Assembly (NCBI GenBank): GCA_020638455.1
Contig: JACKIK010000001.1
Location: 682,001 to 746,000, forward strand
Direction of reading: 5' to 3'
DNA: 64,000 nucleotides
Source of the DNA: Hyphomonas sp.
GTDB taxonomy: Bacteria; Pseudomonadota; Alphaproteobacteria; Caulobacterales; Hyphomonadaceae
In this document: one piece after another, positions 51,271 through 60,608 of the stretch
How positions within the stretch are numbered: position 1 is the stretch's first letter
Layout of the letters: every line of letters begins with the position of its first letter
Notes under the pieces: generated by a model
What the model was told of the DNA's origin: nothing
The model's database searches: none
What the model saw: the letters and a program-made list of their open reading frames with translations, nothing else
Position numbers and translations under genes: made by a program

Positions 51271-52917
51271 CTACTTGTTGGACGCCTCGAAGCCGAGCGA
51301 GGCCTTGGTGAGGCTGGAGGGGTCTTCCATGTCGGCAATCGCGGACATGGCCAGCGGCTCCTTCGGCTTCAGCTTGATGGTCAGCGTCTTGGGATCCGAA
51401 ATGAAGCTCGACAGGGCGGCCGAGGCCTCGTTGATCAGCTCCATGTCGATGCCGCTGCCGCCGGCCATCATCGGCGCCATGGCCAGCATGCCGGCAACCT
51501 GGTTGCGGGCCGCCTTCGGATCCTGGCCGCTGGAGGTGGCATAGGCGTTGAAGGCGCGGTCGACGAAGCCGTCATCCTTCAGCGTCAGCTCGACATTGTG
51601 CAGGATCATGTTGCTGAGCGCGGTATCGAGCGCCTGCGTCGGGTTGGCGGAGGACGCCGCCGATTGTTCGGCGGCCGCCATCGCCTTGGCGCCGGCATAT
51701 TGCAGGCCGAGGTCGAGGCGGAAGCCGTCCTTCACCTGCCAGTAGTTCTGGCCCTTCACATAGGTGGTGAGGTCGGTTTCCGGCTCATAGGTCTGGTAGC
51801 CGGCACCGCTGAGCTCGACCGTTTCATAGCCCATCATGGCGAGCGGGCCGGCCAGCTGTTCGCCGAACTCCCCTTCCCCTGTGGTGAGCGTCATCTTGAA
51901 GGGGTCGGTGCGGACGGCAATGACGGAATTGGCCTTGTTGTGGCCGACCTGGGAGGTCAGCTTCGGCAGGTCCACCTTCACGCCGGCCATGTCCATGGTG
52001 AAATTGTCGATGGACAGGGATTCATATCCGGGATCGGCCGGGTCCTGGTTCGACAGTTTCATCACGTCGGTGACGTTCGAGGGATCCTCGGCCTCATCGC
52101 GGGCCTCGCCCAGCGTCTTGAGGTTCGCGCCGTGGATTTCGAAGCCGCCGAGATTCATCTTGATGCGGTTGCCGTCCTTCGCCTCGGTCATGTCGAAGTC
52201 GAGCTTGCCGACTTTCATCAGGGCGGCCTTGTCGTCCTTCAGGCCGGTGACCTCGATCGAATTGACGGTGAAGACGCCCTTGTCGCCTTCCTCCTCGTCG
52301 ATACGGAAATCGACATCATTGACCGCCCAGTGGTCGAAGGACAGGGCGGCGCCCTCGGGCATCTCCTGCTTCTCGCCCTGGCCGAACAGGCTGGCGACCC
52401 AGGCGGCGGTTTCCGGCGACGGGTTGACCAGCTCGATGGAGCCGATCTTGCCGGAGCCCTGCTTGGCCTCGTCGGGATCGGTGGGGACGAGCGACACGTC
52501 GGACATGACGAGGTGCGAGAAGGTCGCCTTGCCGTCCTTCATGGCGAGACCCTCGAACTGGACCTTTTTGGCCTTCAGGTCTGCGCCCTCGAGATCGAAG
52601 GCGTCATCATCGAGATGCATGCCGACGCTGTCGGAGGATTTGTCGCCCGAGACCAGGGTCACATCGGTGAACACAGCGCTGTCGCCCTTGACGTCTTTCT
52701 TGTCCCAGGCGACGCGGCCGGCGCCGGACGTGTCGAGTGACATGGCCGCAAGGGCCTGCGCAGCGGTAGCTGGGTCTCCCTTCTGGACCTTGAAAGCCGT
52801 GGGCTTCTCCTGCGAAAATACAATTCCTGAGGGAGCCTCTTCGGCAGGCGTCTTGTCTTTCTTCGCACAAGCCGTCAGCATGGCTATGGCAGCGACGCCC
52901 GTCAGCAGATATTTCAT
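51271..52917 (-). CDS. Large lipoprotein, repetitive beta-rich, function unknown
   Basis: 548 residues. Lipobox M-L-T-A-C at about 13-17 (K-Y-L-L-T-G-V-A-A-I-A) makes it a lipoprotein. The body is built of alternating strands with recurring phrases such as G-S-I-E-L-V-N-P, N-S-I-E-V-T-G-L, S-L-S-I-D-N-F-T-M-D and L-K-A-K-K-V-Q-F-E-G-L, suggesting a long beta-solenoid or AsmA/DUF945-like bridge; no named domain is certain. Highly acidic. It has its own terminator. Confidence 0.75.
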   Translation of the reverse strand: MKYLLTGVAAIAMLTACAKKDKTPAEEAPSGIVFSQEKPTAFKVQKGDPATAAQALAAMSLDTSGAGRVAWDKKDVKGDSAVFTDVTLVSGDKSSDSVGMHLDDDAFDLEGADLKAKKVQFEGLAMKDGKATFSHLVMSDVSLVPTDPDEAKQGSGKIGSIELVNPSPETAAWVASLFGQGEKQEMPEGAALSFDHWAVNDVDFRIDEEEGDKGVFTVNSIEVTGLKDDKAALMKVGKLDFDMTEAKDGNRIKMNLGGFEIHGANLKTLGEARDEAEDPSNVTDVMKLSNQDPADPGYESLSIDNFTMDMAGVKVDLPKLTSQVGHNKANSVIAVRTDPFKMTLTTGEGEFGEQLAGPLAMMGYETVELSGAGYQTYEPETDLTTYVKGQNYWQVKDGFRLDLGLQYAGAKAMAAAEQSAASSANPTQALDTALSNMILHNVELTLKDDGFVDRAFNAYATSSGQDPKAARNQVAGMLAMAPMMAGGSGIDMELINEASAALSSFISDPKTLTIKLKPKEPLAMSAIADMEDPSSLTKASLGFEASNK

Positions 52918-52984
52918 GTTTTGACCCTCTGATCCTTGGTATTGGAGTGAAGACGCGGCCGACCGCAAAGTGGATGTCTTAGCA

Positions 52985-53713
52985 ATGACCTACAACAATG
53001 GCCAGACAATGACACTCCGGGCCCCGAACGGCACCCGTGTGAGGGTCCGGTTCGAGGTCAATGTCAAGGCGAGACGGCTGATCCTGCGCCTGGACGAGCG
53101 CCGCCGCGAAGCCGTGGCCGTTGCCCCGTCAAGCCGCCAGATCAAGGACGCTGCCGCCTTCGCGGCCGAGCGGGCGGACTGGATCTCGATGCGCCTGCAA
53201 CACCTGCCGGAACCGGTGCGGTTCGAGGAGGGCGCCACGATCCAGTATCGCGGCGAGCCCCTGTTGCTGACCGCCGAGGGCGAAGGCCGGATCGCGAAAC
53301 TGTGGCCGGCCGACGAGGCCTCGCCGAAGCTGCTGAGCGTTCCGGGTGACCCGGACACGATGGCGCAGCGCGTGGTGCGCTACCTGAAGAAGCAGGCAAA
53401 GGCCGACCTGACGCGCTCCGTGAAGCGCCATTGCGAGACCCTGAGCGTTGATTACAAAGGGATTTCCATCAAGGACACCCGGTCACGCTGGGGCTCGTGC
53501 ACCTATGACGGCCAGCTCGCCTTCTCGTGGCGCCTGATCATGGCGCCGGCGGGTGTGCTGGACTACGTGGCGGCGCATGAATGCGCCCACCTGCTGGAGA
53601 TGAACCACTCGCCGAAATTCTGGTCGAAAGTGGCCGTCTGCTGCCCCGACTGGAAGCGCCAACGGGCCTGGTTGCGCACGCACGGGGCAGGGCTCCAGTC
53701 GGCAGGCGAATAA
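52985..53713 (+). CDS. YgjP-like (DUF45) zinc metallopeptidase
   Basis: 242 residues. Zinc motif A-A-H-E-C-A-H-L-L-E-M-N-H-S-P-K-F-W (HExxH plus H about six residues on) and S-R-W-G-S-C-T-Y-D-G-Q-L-A-F-S-W-R-L strand are the DUF45 signatures. SprT-like fold; substrate unknown, sometimes linked to DNA-protein crosslink or stress roles. ATG at 52985; one five codons upstream is possible. Divergent from the lipoprotein gene. Confidence 0.92.
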   Translation: MTYNNGQTMTLRAPNGTRVRVRFEVNVKARRLILRLDERRREAVAVAPSSRQIKDAAAFAAERADWISMRLQHLPEPVRFEEGATIQYRGEPLLLTAEGEGRIAKLWPADEASPKLLSVPGDPDTMAQRVVRYLKKQAKADLTRSVKRHCETLSVDYKGISIKDTRSRWGSCTYDGQLAFSWRLIMAPAGVLDYVAAHECAHLLEMNHSPKFWSKVAVCCPDWKRQRAWLRTHGAGLQSAGE

Positions 53714-53878
53714 TCCGTGTCAAGATAAATATTTGCAGAAATTTTTTTGCCGCGCCGGCACTCGCGCGGGACGCGAAGGCCCGCCCCTTCGGCGCCCCCT
53801 CCGCATAGTTGCATTCGACTTTCGTACTCAATCATAGTCCATAATACGTATTTTGTACTCTATGAACAGCAATGAGCC

Positions 53879-55030
53879 CTAGAGCAGGGGATGCTGGACC
53901 GGGAGGCCGAGCCGGTGCCGGCCCGCCAGTTCGCGGGAAATGTCCCAGTCCCAGAAGGCGTGCGAGCAGATCGTGTTGAGGTCTCGCCAGAAGCGCTGGA
54001 GCGGCTGGTCGTAATGATAGCTCGATGCGCCTGCATTGCTCATCATCTCGTGCACGGTGCGGCGGCAATGGTTGGCGATGAAGGAGGCCCGCCCCTTCAT
54101 GGCGACGCGCACGTCCAGCGGAAACTGTCCGGCCGCGATGACCTGCTGCGCGTGTGCATAGAAGCCGGCGGCGAGGTCGTCCGCGACCCGTGTCGCAATC
54201 TCCATTTCCCCCAGCGTGATGTGCGCGTGCTGCAGGTCCTTGACCACGACACCTGAAAAGTTGCGGACGCGGCGGGAAATCATGGCGTCGAATTCCGCCA
54301 TCGCGCCGATCAGCCCGCCCGTCACGACCGGAACGATGGTGCAATAGGCGAGCAACAGGAACGGCGCCTGGTACAGCGGATTGTTGTGGAGGGCTGATCC
54401 CTCCGTATGCCCCTTGTTGAAGTCCGCAAGATCGAGGGACCGGTGGTCCGGTACGAACACCTTGTCCACGGCATAATCGTTGCTGCCCGTGCCCGCGGCG
54501 CCGGCAAAATGCCAGGTGTCGATCACCTCGACCTCGGAGATCGGGACAAGAAAGGAGCGGGCCGTATCGCCCACCCGCCCGCTGATCTGAACCCAGTCCG
54601 CATGCATCACGCCTGACCCCCAAACCGCGCGGCCGCTGACTTCCCAGCCGCTCTCCACCTGCCTTGCCTCAAGGTTCGGCGCACTCGCGGCCGGCATCAG
54701 GACATAGCCCCGGGGGCTGAACAATTCCTCCTGCGCCTGCTCGCTGAACCGGGTCACATAGATGTTGTGGCCGATATAGAAGGCCGTGATCCAGCCGGTC
54801 GAAACGCAGGCGGTGCTGATCAGCTGGACGACCTCGCGCATCGTCTCGAAGCCCGCCTCATGCCCGCCCCAGCGTTTCGGAACGAACATCCGAAAAAGCC
54901 CCGCTTCCGCGAGGTCCCGGATCGTCTCGTCCGGGACGCGGCGCAGGCTTTCCGCTTCGCGGGCGCGCGCCCGGATGGCGGGCAAGAGGGCTCGCGCGCG
55001 TTCGACAAGCACAGAATCTGCTGCTGGCAT
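53879..55030 (-). CDS. Acyl-CoA dehydrogenase-fold flavin monooxygenase (HsaA/HpaC2-like)
   Basis: 383 residues with the three-domain ACAD-like fold: R-V-P-D-E-T-I-R-D-L-A-E-A-G-L-F-R-M-F-V-P near residue 31-51, S-T-G-W-I-T-A-F-Y, W-E-V-S-G-R-A-V-W-G-S-G-V, and H-F-A-G-A-A-G-T-G-S-N-D-Y. These are typical of two-component FMNH2-dependent hydroxylases rather than true acyl-CoA dehydrogenases (no catalytic Glu loop recognised). A flavin reductase partner is not adjacent. Divergent from a TetR gene that probably represses it. Confidence 0.85.
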   Translation of the reverse strand: MPAADSVLVERARALLPAIRARAREAESLRRVPDETIRDLAEAGLFRMFVPKRWGGHEAGFETMREVVQLISTACVSTGWITAFYIGHNIYVTRFSEQAQEELFSPRGYVLMPAASAPNLEARQVESGWEVSGRAVWGSGVMHADWVQISGRVGDTARSFLVPISEVEVIDTWHFAGAAGTGSNDYAVDKVFVPDHRSLDLADFNKGHTEGSALHNNPLYQAPFLLLAYCTIVPVVTGGLIGAMAEFDAMISRRVRNFSGVVVKDLQHAHITLGEMEIATRVADDLAAGFYAHAQQVIAAGQFPLDVRVAMKGRASFIANHCRRTVHEMMSNAGASSYHYDQPLQRFWRDLNTICSHAFWDWDISRELAGRHRLGLPVQHPLL

Positions 55031-55149
55031 GGAGGTCTCCCGAAAGGTCCGGCGCAGGAATGCATATAAATAACCACATGTCCATTTTTAATTGGGCAAG
55101 CGTCTATTTAATGGTGGCGGGACTTGGGGATTCGCGGCTACATGGCGGT

Positions 55150-55812
55150 ATGACAGGCAAAGTTCTGAAACGCGGAAAAGGACGACCCGCCGCCAATGGT
55201 GACCTGGCCGTCGACGAACAGCTGTGCATGGAAGTCGCCCTCGACACATTTGCCGAGTTCGGATTCGAAGGCACGTCAGTTCGCGAGATCTCCCGCCGGC
55301 TCGGCATCAGTCACAGCCTCCTGAATGCAAAATACGGCTCGAAGCAGGCGCTCTGGGCGCTGGCTTTCGACTTCGGCATGGAACGGCTCCATGCGCGCAT
55401 GGCCGCGTTCGACACGGTCGGCGAGGCGGGGCACGACCTGCCCGGGCAGCTGCGCCAGGTGAGCCTCAATTTCCTCCTCGGCCTGGTCGACTCCCCTGCC
55501 ATCTTCAAGATCATGAATGCCGAAGGCGGGCATTCGAGCGAGCGGCTCGAATACATCGTGCGGAAGTTCTTCCATCAGAGGACATGGGCTTTCACGACGC
55601 TGCTGAAGAAGGGCCAGAAGGAGGGCGTGTTCAGGAAGGTAAACCCTGTGCTTCCCTTCACGCTTCTCGCGCATGGGGCTGGCGCGCTGCTAGCGCTGCA
55701 GCCCCTGATCGAAACGGTGGACCCGCGCCTCACGGCGACGGACAGGGAGGTCCGCAGATCCCTCGAGACTGTGGTCGACATCATCGTCAGCGGGCTGATG
55801 CAGGACGCCTGA
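55150..55812 (+). CDS. TetR family regulator beside the flavin monooxygenase
   Basis: 220 residues from ATG 55150: A-L-D-T-F-A-E-F-G-F-E-G-T-S-V-R-E-I-S-R-R-L-G-I-S-H-S-L-L-N-A-K-Y-G-S-K (about 28-63) is the DNA-binding domain. An alternative start at 55060 adds 30 unlikely residues. The 120-bp divergent gap includes AT-rich DNA (ATATAAATAACC, CTATTTAATGG) where promoters are likely, but I see no clean long palindrome there. Confidence 0.9.
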   Translation: MTGKVLKRGKGRPAANGDLAVDEQLCMEVALDTFAEFGFEGTSVREISRRLGISHSLLNAKYGSKQALWALAFDFGMERLHARMAAFDTVGEAGHDLPGQLRQVSLNFLLGLVDSPAIFKIMNAEGGHSSERLEYIVRKFFHQRTWAFTTLLKKGQKEGVFRKVNPVLPFTLLAHGAGALLALQPLIETVDPRLTATDREVRRSLETVVDIIVSGLMQDA

Positions 55813-55871
55813 GGCGGCAGCGGCAGGATGCAGCCGATGCGCTCGTTCGCAGGGCGCCTCAGAATGTGAGA

Positions 55872-57806
55872 TCAGCTCCCGGCCTGGCTGCCGGCGGGGG
55901 CGGCAGCCTCGTCGGCGGACGGCAGTTCGGCTTCGCGCGGCGGGCCGAAGCTGATCAGGATGACGCCGTCGCCGCCGCGCGCTTCCCGGCTGGGACCGAG
56001 CAGGGTGAGCGACCCGTCGGGGCGGAGCTCCGCAACAAGGTCCGCCTTCGGACGGTCGCGCTTGAAATGCTCGATGTCATAGGCTTCCGTCAGCTTCGTC
56101 TTGGAGAAAGTCCAACCGCGATAGTGGTCGCGGATCAGGCTGTCATAGCTTCGCCCGCGGCGGATCAGCGTGCGCCCGCGCGTCGACACGTTGAGCGTGC
56201 GGTGGTCCTCTTCCTCGGTCTCCTGCGCCGACAGCTGGAACACTTTGTGCCGGCCAAGCTCGGGCGCGAAATGGCTGGAGACGAGAGCGTTGTAAGGCTC
56301 GTTGGCGGAGAGGCCCAGCACCTGGTCGAAGGCGGCATGATCCAGCCGCATCTCGGCATCCTCCGACAGGACCTCGCCGAAGAAAGTGTTGAGCCCGGCC
56401 TCGCGGGCGGGCCTCAGGCGGCGCCAGGTATTGTCGGCAAGGATCGGCTCGACGCCGACTTCTTTCAGCACACGCGCGAAATCGATGCTCCATGGATTGA
56501 CGCCGACCAGAAGGACGCCCGGCTTTTCCCGCCGCGCGAGGCCCAGCTTCCGCGCCAGCGGGCCGATGGTGAAGCCGTGCAGCACCACGGTCACGAACAC
56601 CATGGCGAAGGCGAGCGGCGTGATGTGCTCGGCGCCGGAGAAATAGAATTTCGAATTTCCCTGCCGGCCGAGATCGGCCAGCAGTGTCGCGAACAGGCTG
56701 GACACGGCCACGGCGACGACGCCGCGCGGCGCGATCCAGCCGAGCAGCAGCGCCTCGTTGCGCTTCAGCGTGCCGAACGTCGCGATCCAGACCGACAGAG
56801 GCCGGACGACGAACAGCATGACCAGGATGAAGGCCAGCGTGTTCCAGGTCAGCGCCCGGCGGATCACGTCCGGCGTCAGATTGGCGGTGAGGATGACGAA
56901 AACGCCCGAGACCAGCAGGACGGCGATGTCTTCCTTGAACTTGCGGAGTTCATTGAGGCCGGCGAGGCGCGAATTGGCGAGCGTCATGCCATAGGCCGTG
57001 ACGGCGATCAGTCCGATCTCCTTCTCGATCATCTCGGCCAGGGCATAGCACAGGATGATGGAGGCGAAGATGATCGGCGCCTTGAGGTATTCCGGCGTCC
57101 AGCCCTGCCGGAAGGCGCGGACGATGCCGAGGCCGAAGGCGATGCCCAGGACGACGCCGACAAAGGCGGCGAAGATGATCATCGCGCCCTTGCCGAGAAT
57201 GGATTCGCCGGTGGCCGCCACGCGAATGATCTCGAAGGCGGCAACCGCGAACAGGGCGCCGACAGGATCGTTGACGATGCCCTCCCATTTCAGGAAGGCC
57301 CCTGCCCGACCGCCGAGCTTCGACTGGCGCAGCAGCGGCATGATCACGGTCGGCCCGGTCACCACCAGCACGCCGGCAAACACGACCGCACTGCCCCAGT
57401 CGAGGCCGGCCGCGTAGCGCGCCGCCAGCGTGCCAAGTCCCCAGGCGAGCGGCCCGCCGAGGAAGACCATGCGGCGCACGGCAGCGCCCGCTTCGCGCAA
57501 GGTCTCGAACTTGAGGACCAGGCCCCCCTCGAACAGGATCACCGCCACGGCCAGCGACACGATGGGGCGCAGCAATTCCTTGCCGCCGCCATTGAAGACG
57601 CGTTGCGGGTCCAGCAGCGGATGGCCGAAGATCACGGACCAGAGCGGGCCAACGGCAAGCCCCGCCAGTGCCATCAGCACGATGGCCGGCGCCTGCAGCC
57701 GCCAGGCGAGCCATTGCGCGCCAATCCCCAGCGCCCCGATCAGGGCGCAGGCGAATATAAGCTCGCTGGACCCGGCACTGGCCAGGGCAAACTCAATGCC
57801 GTTCAT
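55872..57806 (-). CDS. CPA1-type cation/proton antiporter with C-terminal NAD-binding-like region
   Basis: 644 residues. About 12-13 helices with F-E-G-G-L-V-L (about residue 92-98), V-V-T-G-P-T-V-I-M-P-L-L and N-D-P-V-G-A-L, the ion-binding N-D pair of Na+/H+ exchangers, then G-W-I-A-P-R-G-V-V-A. From about 410 a Rossmann-like TrkA-N region (G-V-L-L-V-G-V-N-P-W-S-I-D-F-A-R-V-L) probably gives ligand gating; the GxGxxG is altered to GVNPWS. Probably a YcgO/NhaP2-like K+/H+ or Na+/H+ antiporter. Confidence 0.9.
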   Translation of the reverse strand: MNGIEFALASAGSSELIFACALIGALGIGAQWLAWRLQAPAIVLMALAGLAVGPLWSVIFGHPLLDPQRVFNGGGKELLRPIVSLAVAVILFEGGLVLKFETLREAGAAVRRMVFLGGPLAWGLGTLAARYAAGLDWGSAVVFAGVLVVTGPTVIMPLLRQSKLGGRAGAFLKWEGIVNDPVGALFAVAAFEIIRVAATGESILGKGAMIIFAAFVGVVLGIAFGLGIVRAFRQGWTPEYLKAPIIFASIILCYALAEMIEKEIGLIAVTAYGMTLANSRLAGLNELRKFKEDIAVLLVSGVFVILTANLTPDVIRRALTWNTLAFILVMLFVVRPLSVWIATFGTLKRNEALLLGWIAPRGVVAVAVSSLFATLLADLGRQGNSKFYFSGAEHITPLAFAMVFVTVVLHGFTIGPLARKLGLARREKPGVLLVGVNPWSIDFARVLKEVGVEPILADNTWRRLRPAREAGLNTFFGEVLSEDAEMRLDHAAFDQVLGLSANEPYNALVSSHFAPELGRHKVFQLSAQETEEEDHRTLNVSTRGRTLIRRGRSYDSLIRDHYRGWTFSKTKLTEAYDIEHFKRDRPKADLVAELRPDGSLTLLGPSREARGGDGVILISFGPPREAELPSADEAAAPAGSQAGS

Positions 57807-57841
57807 GCATGCCCCTTGCTTGGTGCTGCCCCGAGGGAAGC

Positions 57842-58366
57842 CTAGACGTCCTGTGGCCCGGTGTCATCCGCGAAGTCGAAGCCGATGACCCGGCTGCCAT
57901 ATTCCCCATTCCTGTATCGCTCGATCTGGTCGGTGAACCAATTGAGGATGTGCGAATAGATGTGGTCATAGAAGGGCAATTGCGACTCGAAACTCAGCGG
58001 CAGGCTGAATTCGTATTCCGCACCATCCTCGATCTGGACGATGAAAGTCTCGCCGGACTTGCGGCATTCGAGGGTCACGCGCAGCCAGTCATTGCCGCGC
58101 GTCAGTCGCACAGCAAGGCCGAAGGAAACCGGTGCCAGCGCCCGGAACCCCCGCGGTGGCATCGAGAAGGCTGCATCGCCATAGGCCTTCGGCTCGAACG
58201 GCCCGGCCGGCGGCACGAGATAGACACAGGTCATCTCTCCCATGCCGATATAGTCACACAGGCCGCCGCGGATCTGTTCGGCAAGGCCGCGGATGCGGTC
58301 GTAATTCTCGGCGGCGAGCTGCTGGTAGGTTCCAACAGTCTCGACCAACTGGTCCAGGCGTGACAT
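57842..58366 (-). CDS. Conserved hypothetical protein
   Basis: 174 residues, soluble, mixed alpha/beta, with N-terminal helix Y-Q-Q-L-A-A-E-N-Y-D-R-I-R-G-L-A-E-Q-I and a beta-rich middle (R-V-T-L-E-C-R-K-S-G-E-T-F-I-V-Q-I). No domain or catalytic motif recognised. It ends 35 bp from the antiporter start region on the same strand, so it may be co-transcribed with the antiporter. Confidence 0.65.
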   Translation of the reverse strand: MSRLDQLVETVGTYQQLAAENYDRIRGLAEQIRGGLCDYIGMGEMTCVYLVPPAGPFEPKAYGDAAFSMPPRGFRALAPVSFGLAVRLTRGNDWLRVTLECRKSGETFIVQIEDGAEYEFSLPLSFESQLPFYDHIYSHILNWFTDQIERYRNGEYGSRVIGFDFADDTGPQDV

Positions 58367-58408
58367 GCGGGGAGGCCTCCGGGTGCGGGCTGAAACGGCC
58401 CTCCCCTT

Positions 58409-59419
58409 CTAGGCCACAAGCGGACGGCCTTCAAACCGCAGGACTGCAGCAAGCGGGCAATGGTCCGAGGCTTTGGGATCGCTCCAGCCGACGCCCGGAA
58501 AGCGCCGCCCGCGATAGCGCTCGGCCCGGTAGGGCGCCCCGCCGCGCACGATGGTCACCGGCGCACGGGCATTCTTCTCGGCCATGGCGGGCGACAGGAA
58601 GATGTGGTCCAGCGCGCCATAGGTGTCGTCGCCGCTGTAGTGGTGCGTCCAGCGATCGTACGGGTCGGCAACGGCGTGGGTGACGAGGTCGACGGCAAAT
58701 CCGTCGTCGATCAGCGGGCCCAGACCGTGATCTCTGAGGCGCTTGCCGTCGCATTCGAAATAGTCGTTGAAGTCGCCGAGGATCACCCAGTCTTCCTTTG
58801 CCGGCTCGGCGAAGCGCCGCTCGACCATCATGCGCACGGCGCGCGCCTCGGCCTGGCGCACGAGGCGCGTGTCGCGCCGGCCGCCATGCATCGACTTGAA
58901 ATGGCAGACGAACAGGGTAAGCACCCGGCCGTCCTTGGCGATGTCCGCCTCCAGGCAGTCGCGGCGGAAAGCATAGTCGTTGACACTCTCCTGCAGCGGC
59001 GGCTTGAGGCCCAGCGTGCCATAGGTCTCCCGCGCATGGCTGCGATAGTGAACCACCGGCAGCCGCGACAGGAGGCCGACATCGATGCCGCGGCTGTCAT
59101 TGCCCTCCAGCAGCACACGCTCGCCGAACGCGCCGCCGGCCCAGCGGGAAACATAGCGCGTGTCGAAGGCCGTGAGCGTGACGAGGTTCTCGACTTCCTG
59201 CAGGGCGCAGACTTCGGCCTGCGTCGCCGCGAGCGCTTCGGCGGTGAGCGTCCGGTCATCTTCTGACAGGACGTTGAACACCGAATCCACCTGCTCCGCG
59301 ACGCTGGCATCGTCCACTTCCGTCAGGCGCTCGCGCGCGTTCGCGATGCCCGCATGGCTGAAATCGCAGCGCATCATCAGGTTTTCGCAATTGAACGTGG
59401 CGAGGCGGAGATCAGGCAT
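58409..59419 (-). CDS. Endonuclease/exonuclease/phosphatase (EEP) family hydrolase
   Basis: 336 residues. The metal-dependent EEP core is intact: A-T-F-N-C-E-N-L at 7-14, L-Q-E-V-E-N near 73-78, V-C-H-F-K-S, I-L-G-D-F-N-D-Y and C-terminal S-D-H-C-P-L. No signal peptide, so intracellular. Substrate could be nucleic acid or a phosphoester such as a lipid; the family is too broad to choose. Closely follows motA on the same strand (about 40 bp). Confidence 0.88.
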   Translation of the reverse strand: MPDLRLATFNCENLMMRCDFSHAGIANARERLTEVDDASVAEQVDSVFNVLSEDDRTLTAEALAATQAEVCALQEVENLVTLTAFDTRYVSRWAGGAFGERVLLEGNDSRGIDVGLLSRLPVVHYRSHARETYGTLGLKPPLQESVNDYAFRRDCLEADIAKDGRVLTLFVCHFKSMHGGRRDTRLVRQAEARAVRMMVERRFAEPAKEDWVILGDFNDYFECDGKRLRDHGLGPLIDDGFAVDLVTHAVADPYDRWTHHYSGDDTYGALDHIFLSPAMAEKNARAPVTIVRGGAPYRAERYRGRRFPGVGWSDPKASDHCPLAAVLRFEGRPLVA

Positions 59420-59460
59420 GCGCGGCCTTGATGGAGCGGTCCGCGCGGCCGGTCAACGCA

Positions 59461-60336
59461 TCAGGCAGCGGCGCGCTCGGCGAAGCGGGCAGCGGTCTGG
59501 GCACGGTCGAGGTCTTCGGCATTCGGGCGCAGCTCGGCCGGGATGGCGGCCCGGCCGAGCTCGACGCAGATGCCGGGCTGGATGCCCGTGCCGAAGGCAG
59601 ACAGCGTCGTACGGGCGGCATCCAGCATGCGGGCCTCGTCTTCCACCACCTGTCCGAAGCGGGCAGCGAGCGGGCCCACAACGCCATATGCGAGGAAGAC
59701 GCCCAGGAAAGTGCCCAGCAGGGCCGAGCCGATCATCGCGCCGAGCACGGCGGGCGACTGGTCGATCGAGCCCATGGTGCGGATGATGCCCAGCACGGCG
59801 GCGACGATGCCGAGCGCCGGCAGCGCGTCGGCCACGGTGTTCAGCGCCGCCACGGCCTTCATGCGGCGGTCGAGGTTCTGGTGGATGGACTGATCCATGT
59901 GCGCCTCGGCCCGGGCGGGATCGGAAAGGTCGAGCGACATCAGGCGGAAGGCATCGCAGATCAGGGCGCGGGTGGCGACATCGTCACGGATCGTCGGCGC
60001 GGCGGCGAAGCTTGCGGACTCGAGCGGGCTTTCGATGTCTTCCTCGATGGCGACAAAGCCGCCGCGGCGCGCCTTGCGCATCAGCGTGCCCAGCAGGACG
60101 AGCAGCGACTGGTAATCGTCCCGCGTCCATTTCGAGCCCCGGAAGGCGCTGAGGATGCCAAGGCCCGCCTCCTTCGCGACGGCCGGGGCATTGCCGATCA
60201 CCAGCGTCGCTGTGGCCGCCCCGCCGATCAGGGCGAGCTCGAAGGGCAATGCTTCGAGGGCCGGGCGCCCGCCGGTCATGACGAGACCGCCGAAGACGAG
60301 GACGATCACGAGGATCAGGCCGATCAGCTGGGGCAA
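59461..60336 (-). CDS. motA: Flagellar motor stator protein MotA
   Basis: 291 residues, four predicted helices in the MotA pattern: two at the N-terminus, a large cytoplasmic loop, and A-L-P-A-L-G-I-V-A-A-V-L-G-I-I-R-T-M-G-S and L-L-G-T-F-L-G-V-F-L-A-Y-G, containing the proline and small residues of the proton channel. Start is TTG at 60336: AGGAG sits 8 bp before it, whereas the nearby GTG (60345) abuts that site. MotB is not adjacent, nor are other flagellar genes. Confidence 0.92.
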   Translation of the reverse strand: MPQLIGLILVIVLVFGGLVMTGGRPALEALPFELALIGGAATATLVIGNAPAVAKEAGLGILSAFRGSKWTRDDYQSLLVLLGTLMRKARRGGFVAIEEDIESPLESASFAAAPTIRDDVATRALICDAFRLMSLDLSDPARAEAHMDQSIHQNLDRRMKAVAALNTVADALPALGIVAAVLGIIRTMGSIDQSPAVLGAMIGSALLGTFLGVFLAYGVVGPLAARFGQVVEDEARMLDAARTTLSAFGTGIQPGICVELGRAAIPAELRPNAEDLDRAQTAARFAERAAA

Positions 60337-60608
60337 GGCGGGCACTCCTGAGGACGTCTGCCGCCCAGACTGCCATGCCGGTCTTAAGCCAAGGTTTCGG
60401 GGCGCGGCTGCGGCGGGGTGGTGAAACTGTGCCGGGGATAGGGTAAAAGAGGCCCGCAAGAAGGCGGGACAAGACGGGCCGCATTTCTCCGGTGACGGGA
60501 GTCTGCTGGGAAATGACGGGACGCAACGTGTATCGGTCATAGCAGAACCGGACGGACAAGGGCGCCCAGCACAAGACACGAGCCGGGCGCAAGAGTTGGA
60601 GTGGATTG

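Noticed and set aside
53714..53878. Small gene in the gap between the YgjP peptidase and the monooxygenase
   Set aside because: Open frames there are short and lack ribosome sites. The AT-rich part holds a 10-bp palindrome AATACGTATT but nothing assignable.
55224..57845. Very long plus-strand open frame (873 codons) across the TetR and antiporter genes
   Set aside because: It mirrors the antiporter gene on the other strand. Its product is a low-complexity Arg/Ala/Gly/His-rich chain typical of high-GC antisense frames.
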